DNA of 64,000 nt from Mesorhizobium escarrei (GTDB lineage: Bacteria > Pseudomonadota > Alphaproteobacteria > Rhizobiales > Rhizobiaceae). The position numbers and the translations under genes were made by a program. Where the stretch lies: NCBI RefSeq assembly GCF_935825525.1, contig NZ_CAKXZT010000190.1, positions 31,482 to 95,481 of the forward strand, given 5' to 3'. The notes beneath the pieces are model-generated. The model was not told where the DNA came from, made no database searches, and saw nothing but the letters and a program-made list of their open reading frames with translations. Of the stretch, positions 38,336 through 46,841 are shown piece after piece (position 1 is the first letter of the stretch; each line of letters starts with the position of its first letter).

Positions 38336-38826
38336 TATTCTGCACCCCCTTCAACTGCTTCGCGCGGACGGCGCGGGCCACGGTCTGTACCATCGCCACC
38401 GAAGCTGCGCGGCGGGCGATCGCCACGGTCGCCGCGGTCGCGGTCGCCGAACGAGCGTGGGCCACGGTCACGGTCGCCGAAGCCGCCGCGTTCCGAGCGC
38501 TCTTCGCGCTTCTGCATCATCGCCGACGGGCCTTCCTCATGTGCATCGACCTTGATGGTGAGGAAACGCAGCACATCCTCGGACAGGCCCATCTGGCGCT
38601 CCATCTCGTTGAGCGCGGCCGGCGGGCAGGTGATGTCCATCAGCGTGTAGTATGCCTTCCGGTTCTTGTTGACCCGGTAGGTGAGGGACTTCAGTCCCCA
38701 GTTCTCGACCCGGCCGACGGACCCGCCATTCGCGGAGATGACGCCCTTGTACTGTTCGACAAGCGCATCGACCTGCTGCTGCGAGAGGTCCTGCCGGGCA
38801 AGAAACACATGTTCGTAAAGAGCCAT
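38335..38826 (-). CDS. rpsF: 30S ribosomal protein S6 with charged tail
   Basis: 163 residues. Core S6 (MALYEHVFLARQDLS, then SLTYRVNKNRKAYYTLMDI) to ~residue 105, followed by a ~50-residue low-complexity tail of Arg/Gly/Asp with the unit RSFGDRDRG repeated. Tails of this sort occur in Rhizobiales S6. The frame is open far upstream but similarity starts at this ATG. First gene of the rpsF-rpsR-rplI operon; the leader could carry an S6:S18-binding structure. Confidence 0.96.
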   Translation of the reverse strand: MALYEHVFLARQDLSQQQVDALVEQYKGVISANGGSVGRVENWGLKSLTYRVNKNRKAYYTLMDITCPPAALNEMERQMGLSEDVLRFLTIKVDAHEEGPSAMMQKREERSERGGFGDRDRGPRSFGDRDRGDRGDRPPRSFGGDGTDRGPRRPREAVEGGAE

Positions 38827-39125
38827 ATTGTTCTTTGCCTTTCTTCGTTTCTCTCCCGGTCCCGGCGGCAAAAGCCTCTGCAACTTCTCTGACCCGGCGA
38901 TCCCTGGCGGGGCGGGGAAGAAAGGAGCATGACGAGACGGTCGAGAGCGGAGACACGGGAGGCGGAAGCGCTTCTGGCTCCACACGAAGGGTTTTCGAAA
39001 AACCTCCGGCCCTCCGTTCAGCCCCCAGCAAGGACCGGCAGATTGCGGGCGTCTATACAGGAATTTGGCCGCAAGACAAGGGCGAGCCAAAAAAACCGCG
39101 TTTAGGACGACATGCCGCGGCATCT

Positions 39126-41078
39126 TCAGCTTGTATGCGGGACCCGCTTGTTCACCGTTTCCGGGAAGAAATCGGGCGCTGCACGGCGCTTGCCGAACAT
39201 CATGTCGTATTGCAGCAGACGGAAATCGCGAATGGCCGGGTCGATTTGCTTCTTGCGCGCCCAGTCGGGCGTGTCCTCGCCCGTCGGCGTCAATAATAAA
39301 TTGCGGTCGACGACGCTGTAGCGCTCGCGCATCTGGCCGAGGAAGCCGGTGTAATAGGGGTGACTGATCCCGGCCGTGGTCAGGACATGGTAGGGCAGAA
39401 AGACTGGACTGACAGTACCCATGTCCGCGACCGGGCCGGTGCGGTTGGACCATACGATCAGCGGTGTTCGGTGATGCAGCAGCATCTGGTCGGGCGGCTC
39501 CTTGCGTGGCGCGACGTTATCCCTGAGGAAGCCGGTCTCGACATAGACCGGACCGAGCGGCGGCAGATGGTCGCCGAAGAAGGCGAGGACCGTCGGTCGC
39601 CGCCGGTTCTTCGCCCATTCGATGAGGCGCTCGAGGCTCTTGTCGGCGTCGGATGCGCCTTCCGTGAAGCTCAGCAGCGAATCCTTTGCCCACTGGCTGG
39701 TCGGAGCCTGCACCTTGTGGGTCGGATTGTAATAGCGATTCGGTTCGTAGGGTCCGTGGTTTTGCAGGCTGACGGCGAAGTAGAAGAACGGATCGTCCGT
39801 GGCGTCGGCTTCGCGGATGATCTCGTCGGTCATCGCCGCGTCCGACGTTAACGGCCCGCGCTTTTCGAGATATGGCATGTTTTCTTCGGACTTGAAGTCA
39901 TCGAAGCCGAAATCCGCATAGACCGGCGTTCGGTTCCAGAACCAGCTCGTGCCCGGATGGATGGCGCGCGTCTCATAGCCCTGGCTCTTCAGGAACGTCG
40001 CCATCGACGGCACTGGGGCGCGGACATATTGCTGGTAGGGGATGCTGCCGGCCGGCAGGAAGGCGTTGGAAAAGCCGGTCAGCGCCTCGAACTCGACATT
40101 GGCGGTCATGCCGCCGAATTCGGGCGAGAACACGTGGCCGGAGCGCAGCGCCCGCACGTTGGGAATCGGATCGGGCGTGATGGTGACGCCGGGCAGTTCG
40201 GTCGGATCCCAGAAGGATTCGCTCATGACTATGATGATGTCTGGCTTCTCGGTCGGCACCGATGCCTTCACATCAGGCCTTTCGATCGCCGCGACCGCCT
40301 TTTCGGAGTAGCCGGCAGGCGCGGGGACATGGGCCATCGGCACGTTGAGGGCGAAGGCCAGTGCGAAGCCGTTGGAGGCGTAATTTTCCTTCTGGTCCCA
40401 CATGATCGGGATGATTTGCAGCCGGTCGCGGGTCCACGAGAAGGTCGCGTAGTCCATGATCGACACGAAGAAGGCGAGCAGCGGCACGGTCAAGGTCAGC
40501 CGGGCCAGGCGCCCCTTGCGACCGAGCGCCGGTACCCGGCGGCGCCACAGCCGCCAGCCATAAACGAGCAGCGAGAGGCTGCCAACGATGCCGACCGCCA
40601 GAGCGATGGCGGTTCCCGGACGTTCGCGCACCAGCAGCGGCATCAGCGCCACGATCTGACGTGAATAGAGGAAATCGGTCGGATAGAGCGGATCGCCGAG
40701 ATAGAGCGATTTCTGGTGGCCGACAAAGGCCAGCGCCAGTGTCAGCGGCGCGACGATCATCAGGCTCTGGTGGCTGCGGCCGAGCACGGCATCGAGGCCG
40801 ATCAGGATCAGCGCGAAGATGATGATGGTGGTCCAGCCCGGCTTGAAGGGCTGCAGGAAGAAGCCGACGGTGCCGGCAAAGTCGCCGCGCACGATCAGTT
40901 CGATCGCAAAAACCAGGATGGTGGCGGCGAGAAGGCTGACGAGGCCATAGCGGATAACAGGCCATTTCCGGCCCGGCAGATAGCCGGTGGCCGGATCGCC
41001 TTCTAGAAACTGTGGCGCGGATTTGCCAACGCCTTTCTTAGTCCTTGCCACCACCTTACAATTCCCCCGACCATACAC
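39126..41078 (-). CDS. LTA-synthase-family sulfatase (probable phosphoglycerol transferase)
   Basis: About 640-650 residues. Five N-terminal membrane helices (~45-225) then a periplasmic sulfatase/alkaline-phosphatase fold: IIIVMSESFWDP (metal and nucleophile region), FGGMTANVEFEALTG, HPGTSWFWNR and FFGDHLPPLG (metal His/Asp). This is the LTA synthase/OpgB group, which moves phosphoglycerol from phosphatidylglycerol. In rhizobia a related enzyme (CgmB) decorates cyclic beta-glucans; that role is possible here. Candidate starts are GTG at 41078 or the GTG at 41054, the latter having GGGGGA upstream. Confidence 0.85.
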   Translation of the reverse strand: MYGRGNCKVVARTKKGVGKSAPQFLEGDPATGYLPGRKWPVIRYGLVSLLAATILVFAIELIVRGDFAGTVGFFLQPFKPGWTTIIIFALILIGLDAVLGRSHQSLMIVAPLTLALAFVGHQKSLYLGDPLYPTDFLYSRQIVALMPLLVRERPGTAIALAVGIVGSLSLLVYGWRLWRRRVPALGRKGRLARLTLTVPLLAFFVSIMDYATFSWTRDRLQIIPIMWDQKENYASNGFALAFALNVPMAHVPAPAGYSEKAVAAIERPDVKASVPTEKPDIIIVMSESFWDPTELPGVTITPDPIPNVRALRSGHVFSPEFGGMTANVEFEALTGFSNAFLPAGSIPYQQYVRAPVPSMATFLKSQGYETRAIHPGTSWFWNRTPVYADFGFDDFKSEENMPYLEKRGPLTSDAAMTDEIIREADATDDPFFYFAVSLQNHGPYEPNRYYNPTHKVQAPTSQWAKDSLLSFTEGASDADKSLERLIEWAKNRRRPTVLAFFGDHLPPLGPVYVETGFLRDNVAPRKEPPDQMLLHHRTPLIVWSNRTGPVADMGTVSPVFLPYHVLTTAGISHPYYTGFLGQMRERYSVVDRNLLLTPTGEDTPDWARKKQIDPAIRDFRLLQYDMMFGKRRAAPDFFPETVNKRVPHTS

Positions 41079-41320
41079 AAAAGTGTCATTGAGCTGTCAT
41101 CGATATGTCACGAAAAGCTAGCGCCTGTGGCTGAAATAAGAAGAGCCAGCAAACGAATCGTGAGCGATTTTCATCATGAGTGATCGAAAAAAAGCCTTTT
41201 GGAACAGGTACTCGGCCAGCGATACTGAGCCGGAGCGGCCCGGGTGGGCTGCTAGCGGACTTGACTTGCCCGCCTGCCTTGCGTCACAGGCAGGAAAAAT
41301 CAGCCGCTTGGGAGCCACGC

Positions 41321-42262
41321 ATGGCCGTCGCATTCACCTTTCCGGGACAGGGCAGCCAGGCTGTCGGCATGGGCAAGGACCTCGCCGACGCCTTTCCGGA
41401 ATCGCGTAAGATCTTCGAAGAGGTCGACGAAGCGCTTGGCGAAAACCTGTCGAAGCTGATCTGGGAAGGGCCGGAAGAGAGGCTGACGCTGACCGCCAAT
41501 GCCCAGCCGGCGCTGATGGCTGTGTCGCTCGCAGCGATCCGGGCGTTGGAATCGCGCGGCCTCTCGCTGAAGCACAAGGTCGCCTATCTCGCCGGCCATT
41601 CGCTCGGCGAATATTCGGCACTTGCCGCCGCCGGTTTCGTTTCGGTCGCCGATGCCGCCCGGCTCTTGCGTATCCGCGGCAATGCGATGCAGGCGGCAGT
41701 GCCGGCCGGCGAGGGCGCCATGGCGGCGATCATCGGGCTGGAACAGGCCGATGTCGAAGCCGCCTGCGCTGAAGCGGCCAAAGAGTCGATTTGCCAGATC
41801 GCCAACGACAATGGCGGTGGCCAGCTGGTGATCTCCGGCGCCAGGGCGGCCGTCGAGCTGGCGGCGAAGCTGTGCACGGATAAGGGCGCCAAGCGGGCGC
41901 TGATGCTGCAGGTCTCGGCGCCCTTCCATTCGGCCCTGATGGCACCGGCGGCCGAGGTCATGCGCGAGGCGCTGGCCGGCGTGACGAAGAACGCGCCGTT
42001 CGTACCAGTGGTCTCCAACGTGTCGGTCACGCCGTCCGGCGATCCGGACGCAATCGCCCACCGCCTGGTCGAACAGGTGACAGGGCGCGTGCGCTGGCGC
42101 GAAACGGTGGAGTGGTTTGGCGCCAACGGCATTGCGACGCTGTACGAGGTGGGTGCCGGCAAGGTGCTGTCGGGATTGGCGCGGCGCATCAACCGCGACA
42201 TTGCCACCGGCGCCGTCGGCACGCCGGCCGATGTCGAGGCGGCGCTGGTGGCGCTCGATTGA
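41321..42262 (+). CDS. fabD: Malonyl-CoA:ACP transacylase
   Basis: 313 residues. FTFPGQGSQ at the N-terminus, active-site Ser in GHSLGEYSALAA, and a histidine in VSAPFHSALM. Loads malonyl groups on ACP for fatty acid synthesis. GGAG precedes the ATG at 41321. In this clade fabG normally follows closely; here ~600 bp with a decayed toxin-antitoxin pair intervenes. Confidence 0.97.
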   Translation: MAVAFTFPGQGSQAVGMGKDLADAFPESRKIFEEVDEALGENLSKLIWEGPEERLTLTANAQPALMAVSLAAIRALESRGLSLKHKVAYLAGHSLGEYSALAAAGFVSVADAARLLRIRGNAMQAAVPAGEGAMAAIIGLEQADVEAACAEAAKESICQIANDNGGGQLVISGARAAVELAAKLCTDKGAKRALMLQVSAPFHSALMAPAAEVMREALAGVTKNAPFVPVVSNVSVTPSGDPDAIAHRLVEQVTGRVRWRETVEWFGANGIATLYEVGAGKVLSGLARRINRDIATGAVGTPADVEAALVALD

Positions 42263-42344
42263 ACCATGCGCGTCCGGCTGATGCGGGCGCTTGAATTCTT
42301 AGCCTCGTCGGATATGTGATTACATGTATTCACCGGAGATCGGA

Positions 42345-42566
42345 ATGCCGACGTGAATCCGACTTGCCCCCGAAATCGAAGAGCGTCTGGATTTTCTCGC
42401 GGCCAAGACTGGCCGCAGTAAAGCTTATTATCTGCGCGAACTCATCGAGCGCGGTCTTGAGGACGTTGAAGACTATTACTTCGCGGCCGAGGTGCTGGAG
42501 CGGATCAGAAGCGGCGAGGAGGACGTCATGACAGCCGAGGACTTCTGGCGCGGCCTGGACGCTTGA
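42345..42566 (+). pseudogene. RelB-type antitoxin, nonsense mutation at codon 4
   Basis: In one frame: ATG CCG ACG TGA ATC CGA, then a clean 70-codon open stretch reading IRLAPEIEERLDFLAAKTG, KAYYLRELIERGLEDVED and ending FWRGLDA. This is the usual ribbon-helix-helix antitoxin pattern (M-x-T-S-I-R-L), with codon 4 TCA changed to TGA. The TGA (42354-42356) stops translation unless it restarts downstream. The 3' end overlaps the toxin relic as in intact relBE modules. Confidence 0.8.
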
Positions 42567-42815
42567 ATATGCCCGCTCGGCGCGCAAATTTGTTGAAATA
42601 CTGGATCCGCAGATACGTCACCGGCTCCGCGACTTCATCGAGAACCGTATCGCCGCCCTCGACGATCCGCGTGAAGCCGGCAAGCCGCTGAAGGGACCTT
42701 TAGCGACTTTTGGAGGTACCGGATTGGGGATTAGCGAATTATCTGCGATGTGCAGGACAAGCGGCTCGTCATTCTGGTGGTAACAATAGGCCACCGCAAC
42801 GATGGCTACAGGTAG
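42553..42815 (+). pseudogene. RelE/ParE-type toxin, frameshifted with an internal stop
   Basis: Frame one reads AWTLEYARSARKFVE, then DPQIRHRLRDFIENRI and PLKGPLATF; after a one-base loss near 42710 the reading continues one frame over as WRYRIGD, stop (TAG 42732-42734 where TAT is expected), RIICDVQDKRLVILVVTIGHRNDGYR and a final TAG. Every part matches the RelE/StbE toxin consensus in order. No ATG is in frame at the expected start (GCG precedes GCC TGG). Three lesions show it is dead. Confidence 0.82.
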
Positions 42816-42858
42816 CCACGTTCGCCGGCCTGTCCGAATTTGGAAGAGGATCAAAGAC

Positions 42859-43596
42859 ATGTTCGAATTGACCGGCCGCAAGGCGCTCGTCACAGGCGCA
42901 TCGGGAGGCATCGGCGAGGCGATCGCCAGGGTGCTGCATGCGCAGGGCGCCGTCGTCGGCCTGCACGGCACCCGCGTCGAGAAGCTGGAAACGCTGGCGG
43001 CCGAACTCGGCGATCGGGTCAAACTGTTCCCCGCGAACCTTGCCAATCGCGACGAGGTCAAGGCGCTCGGCCAGAAGGTCGAGGCCGATCTCGAAGGCGT
43101 CGACATTCTCGTCAACAATGCCGGCATCACCAAGGACGGGCTGTTCGTGCGCATGGCGGACGCCGACTGGGATACGGTGCTCGAGGTCAATCTGACCGCC
43201 GTGTTCCGGCTGACCCGCGAACTGACCCATCCGATGATGCGGCGCCGGCATGGCCGCATCATCAACATCACCTCTGTGGTTGGCGTCACCGGCAATCCCG
43301 GCCAAACCAACTACTGCGCCTCCAAGGCCGGCATGATCGGCTTTTCCAAGTCGCTGGCGCAGGAGATCGCCACGCGCAACATCACCGTCAACTGCGTCGC
43401 CCCGGGCTTCATCGAATCGGCGATGACCGACAAGCTCAACGACAAGCAGAAAGAGGCGATCATGGCGGCGATTCCGACACGGCGCATGGGCACCAGCGCC
43501 GAAGTCGCCTCCGCCGTCGCCTACCTCGCTTCCAACGAAGCCGCCTATGTCACCGGCCAGACCATTCACGTGAATGGCGGCATGGCGATGATTTGA
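42859..43596 (+). CDS. fabG: 3-oxoacyl-ACP reductase
   Basis: 245 residues. SDR fold with TGASGGIGEAIA, NNAGITKDG, and the Ser-Tyr-Lys triad (ITSVVG, NYCASKAGMIGF). NADPH-dependent second step of fatty acid elongation. Starts at ATG 42859; its upstream neighbour is the toxin relic, 43 bp away. Probably now has its own promoter or depends on read-through from fabD. Confidence 0.96.
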   Translation: MFELTGRKALVTGASGGIGEAIARVLHAQGAVVGLHGTRVEKLETLAAELGDRVKLFPANLANRDEVKALGQKVEADLEGVDILVNNAGITKDGLFVRMADADWDTVLEVNLTAVFRLTRELTHPMMRRRHGRIINITSVVGVTGNPGQTNYCASKAGMIGFSKSLAQEIATRNITVNCVAPGFIESAMTDKLNDKQKEAIMAAIPTRRMGTSAEVASAVAYLASNEAAYVTGQTIHVNGGMAMI

Positions 43597-43785
43597 CAGT
43601 TGCGGGAAAACACCCCTTTTCACCTTGGACCCCGGCCGATTTTCGTGTAATGCGGCCCGCAACCCGGCGGTTCGGGCAAAAACCGGTCCGGTGCCGTTGC
43701 GTTTCCGACAGGACCATCTTTCAGCTTGATTAGCGGCATTCTGCCCGCTAACGAAGACAGACAAACAAAAGACGAGGATGCCCAA

Positions 43786-44022
43786 ATGAGTGACACCGCA
43801 GAGCGCGTCAAGAAGATCGTTATCGAGCACCTTGGCGTCGATGCCGACAAGGTGACGGAGCAGGCGAGCTTCATCGATGATCTGGGCGCGGACAGTCTCG
43901 ACACGGTCGAACTCGTCATGGCGTTCGAAGAAGAATTCGGCGTCGAGATCCCGGACGATGCGGCCGAAACCATCCTGACTGTCGGCGATGCGGTGAAGTA
44001 CATCGACAAGGCTTCGGCCTGA
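43786..44022 (+). CDS. acpP: Acyl carrier protein
   Basis: 78 residues, acidic, four-helix. The 4'-phosphopantetheine attachment Ser is in GADSLDTVEL (~residue 37). Central carrier of fatty acid synthesis. The 189-bp gap after fabG is long enough for a dedicated promoter, in line with its need for high expression. Confidence 0.98.
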   Translation: MSDTAERVKKIVIEHLGVDADKVTEQASFIDDLGADSLDTVELVMAFEEEFGVEIPDDAAETILTVGDAVKYIDKASA

Positions 44023-44056
44023 CGCTTTTTGCAGTCATCACCGAGGAGGACCTGCG

Positions 44057-45319
44057 ATGAGGCGTGTCGTCGTCACGGGCCTTGGGCTGCTTTCGCCGTT
44101 TGGCGTAGGCTTCGAGCATGGCTGGAAGGAACTTCTGACCGGCCGCAGCGCAGCCAAGCGCGTCACCGAGTTCGAGGTGGAGGATCTTGCCTGCAAGGTC
44201 GCCCACGTCATCCCGCGCGGCAATGGTGAGAATGCCACCTTCAATCCCGAGACCGTTCTCGAGCCCAAGGAACTGCGCAAGATCGGCGATTTCATCCTCT
44301 ACGGGATCGCGGCCGCCGACGAGGCGCTGAAGGATTCGGGCTGGGCGCCGAAGACGCATGAGGAGCAGTGCGCCACCGGCGTGCTGATCGGCTCCGGCAT
44401 CGGCGGCATCGAAGGCATCGCCGAGAACGCGATGATCCTGAAGGAGCGCGGTCCGCGCCGCATCAGCCCGTTCTTCATCCCGGGGCAGATCATCAATCTC
44501 GTATCCGGCCAGGTTTCGATCCGGCATGGGCTGAAAGGCCCCAACCACGCCGTCGTCACCGCTTGCTCCACCGGCGCGCATGCCATCGGCGATGCCGCGC
44601 GGCTGATCATGTGGGGCGATGCCGACGTGATGGTCGCAGGCGGCACGGAAGCGCCGGTGACGCGGTTGTCGATCGCCGGCTTCGCCGCCTGCCGGGCGCT
44701 GTCGACCGACCGCAACGACGCTCCGGAAACGGCCTCGCGTCCCTATGACCGCGACCGCGACGGCTTCGTCATGGGCGAGGGCGCCGGCGTCGTCATTCTG
44801 GAGGAACTGGAACACGCCAAGGCGCGCGGCGCCAAGATCTATGCCGAGGTCACCGGTTACGGCTTGACCGGCGATGCCTATCACATCACCGCGCCGGCCG
44901 AAGATGGCGACGGCGCCTTCCGTTGCATGGTTGCGGCGCTGAACCGGGCCAAGCTGGCGCCCGCAGACGTCGACTACATCAATGCGCACGGCACCTCGAC
45001 CATGGCCGACACGATCGAGCTCGGCGCCGTCGAGCGGCTGGTCGGCAACGCCGCGTCGAAAATATCGATGTCGTCGACCAAGTCGTCGATAGGCCACCTT
45101 CTGGGTGCGGCGGGCGCCGCCGAGGCGATTTTTTCGATCCTCGCCATTCGCGACAACATCGCGCCGGCCACCATCAATCTCGACAACCCGGAGCGCGAAA
45201 CGGCGATCGACCTGGTGCCGCACAGGCCGCGCGCCCGCCAAATCGATGTGGCGCTGTCCAATTCCTTCGGCTTCGGCGGCACCAATGCCTCGCTGGTCTT
45301 CCAGCGCTACAATGGCTGA
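44057..45319 (+). CDS. fabF: 3-oxoacyl-ACP synthase II
   Basis: 420 residues. Thiolase fold with Cys-His-His: TACSTGAHA, NAHGTST and SIGHLLGAAG. Elongates acyl-ACP, notably unsaturated chains. 34 bp after acpP with GAGGA before the ATG. Confidence 0.98.
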   Translation: MRRVVVTGLGLLSPFGVGFEHGWKELLTGRSAAKRVTEFEVEDLACKVAHVIPRGNGENATFNPETVLEPKELRKIGDFILYGIAAADEALKDSGWAPKTHEEQCATGVLIGSGIGGIEGIAENAMILKERGPRRISPFFIPGQIINLVSGQVSIRHGLKGPNHAVVTACSTGAHAIGDAARLIMWGDADVMVAGGTEAPVTRLSIAGFAACRALSTDRNDAPETASRPYDRDRDGFVMGEGAGVVILEELEHAKARGAKIYAEVTGYGLTGDAYHITAPAEDGDGAFRCMVAALNRAKLAPADVDYINAHGTSTMADTIELGAVERLVGNAASKISMSSTKSSIGHLLGAAGAAEAIFSILAIRDNIAPATINLDNPERETAIDLVPHRPRARQIDVALSNSFGFGGTNASLVFQRYNG

Positions 45320-45421
45320 CCGGTCCGCCGACCGCCACGGTCTATGCGTGTCGTCAATTTTGCCATATTCGCCCCTACTGTGCCCAAGGGGATTCGTTGC
45401 AAGGTCAAACGGTAGGGCGCC

Positions 45422-46660
45422 ATGAGCACAAATTCGGCGGACAAGGGGCAATTCGGGCAACGGTCCGCACCGTCCGGCCCGATCGTGCCGAAAACGGCCA
45501 GCGAGGCATTGCGGCCAGAGGCCGGCACGCCGCCGCCCAAGCGCTCACGCGCCTCGCGCAGCCAGTTCGTCGTGTTCATGAACTTCGTCATCTCCTTGGT
45601 GATGCTGATGGTTCTGGCGGCTGGCTTTGCATTGTATTTCGGCAAGCAGGAATTCAACGAGCCCGGCCCGTCGGCCAATGCCGACACCTTCCTGGTCAAG
45701 CCGAACACCGGCGTCCAGGAGATTGCAGAGCAGCTCGAGCGGCGCGGACTGATCAGCGACGCGCGCATCTTCCGCCTTGGCGTGCGCGCTTTTGGCAATG
45801 ATTCCGCGCTGAAGGCCGGCGAATACGAGATCAAGCCGCAGGCCTCGATGCGCGACATCATGGAGTTGCTGAAGAGCGGCAAGTCGGTGATGTATTCGCT
45901 GACCGTCCCCGAGGGGCTGACGGTCGAGCAGGCGCTGCAGCGCATCGCCGATCAGGCAGCGCTCGACGGCGATATGCCGGGGACCATTCCACCTGAGGGC
46001 AGCCTTGCTACCGACACGCTGCGTTTCACCCGCGGCGCGACGCGCCAGCAGATGGTCGAGAAGCTTTTGGCGGACCAGAAGAAGCTCGTCGAGGAAGTCT
46101 GGCAGCGGCGCGCCCCCGATCTGCCTCTGGCCAGTGTCGACGACTTCGTCACCCTGGCTTCGATCGTCGAGAAAGAGACGGGCAAGGGCGACGAACGCTC
46201 ACGGGTCGCCGCCGTCTTCCTCAACCGGTTAGCCAAGGGCATGCGGTTGCAATCCGATCCGACCATTATCTACGGCCTGTTCGGCGGCAAGGGCAAACCC
46301 GCCGACCGCCCGATCTATCAGTCGGACATCAAGAAGCCGACGCCCTACAACACTTATCTGATCAACGGCTTGCCGCCGACGCCGATCGCCAATCCTGGCC
46401 GTGCGGCACTGGAAGCCGTTGCCAACCCGTCGAAGACCGACGACCTGTATTTCGTTGCCGACGGCACCGGCGGTCACGTCTTTGCCGCGACGCTCGCCGA
46501 GCACAACGAGAACGTCGCCCGCTACCGGGCGCTGCAGAAGGATCTGGCCGATGAAGCCGCCAAGGCCGGTGCTGCCAAGGCCGACGCCGCCAAGGTGGAA
46601 GGTCAGACCGATGCGCCGGTTGACGACGGCGATGGCGACGCGGGAGCGGCGGCGCAGTAG
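45422..46660 (+). CDS. mltG: Endolytic murein transglycosylase MltG
   Basis: 412 residues. Cytosolic N-terminus, one membrane helix (~40-65: VVFMNFVISLVMLMVLAAGF), LysM-like subdomain, then the YceG domain with catalytic Glu in ASIVEKETG and the pattern PTIIYGL. Cleaves nascent glycan and sets chain length. The Ala/Lys/Asp-rich tail (~380-412) is low complexity. Third member of the common fabF-mltG-yicC-gmk order. Confidence 0.95.
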   Translation: MSTNSADKGQFGQRSAPSGPIVPKTASEALRPEAGTPPPKRSRASRSQFVVFMNFVISLVMLMVLAAGFALYFGKQEFNEPGPSANADTFLVKPNTGVQEIAEQLERRGLISDARIFRLGVRAFGNDSALKAGEYEIKPQASMRDIMELLKSGKSVMYSLTVPEGLTVEQALQRIADQAALDGDMPGTIPPEGSLATDTLRFTRGATRQQMVEKLLADQKKLVEEVWQRRAPDLPLASVDDFVTLASIVEKETGKGDERSRVAAVFLNRLAKGMRLQSDPTIIYGLFGGKGKPADRPIYQSDIKKPTPYNTYLINGLPPTPIANPGRAALEAVANPSKTDDLYFVADGTGGHVFAATLAEHNENVARYRALQKDLADEAAKAGAAKADAAKVEGQTDAPVDDGDGDAGAAAQ

Positions 46661-46680
46661 CGCCGGACGGTTGTGAAGTC

Positions 46681-46767
46681 GTCCCTCCGATTCGTCTGAC
46701 GGCAGGGACGTGCTGATTTTGTGATCAGGAGCGCCCTGCGTCCGATTCGACGCGAAGGAGGCGCTCC
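46681..46767. repeat. Two consecutive hairpins between mltG and yicC
   Basis: Hairpin one: GTCCCT (46681) with AGGGAC (ending 46709). Hairpin two: GGAGCGCC (46728) with GGCGCTCC (ending ~46767), with GCGTCCGATTCGACGC nested. No T-run follows either on the plus strand, so they look like an interspersed palindrome or an RNA processing site rather than a terminator. Confidence 0.55.
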
Positions 46768-46841
46768 GGCATTTTGAAGCCGCGCACGATCTGGCCTGGA
46801 ACCGCTTCCGGGATCATGCGCCAGGGGGAAGCAAGGGCATC

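Noticed and set aside
42802..42858. Upstream ATG extending fabG by 19 residues
   Set aside because: These codons are the tail of the toxin relic; SDR similarity starts at the ATG 42859.
43916..45460. 514-codon minus-strand frame opposite fabF
   Set aside because: Shadow; fabF on the plus strand has its Cys-His-His active site intact.
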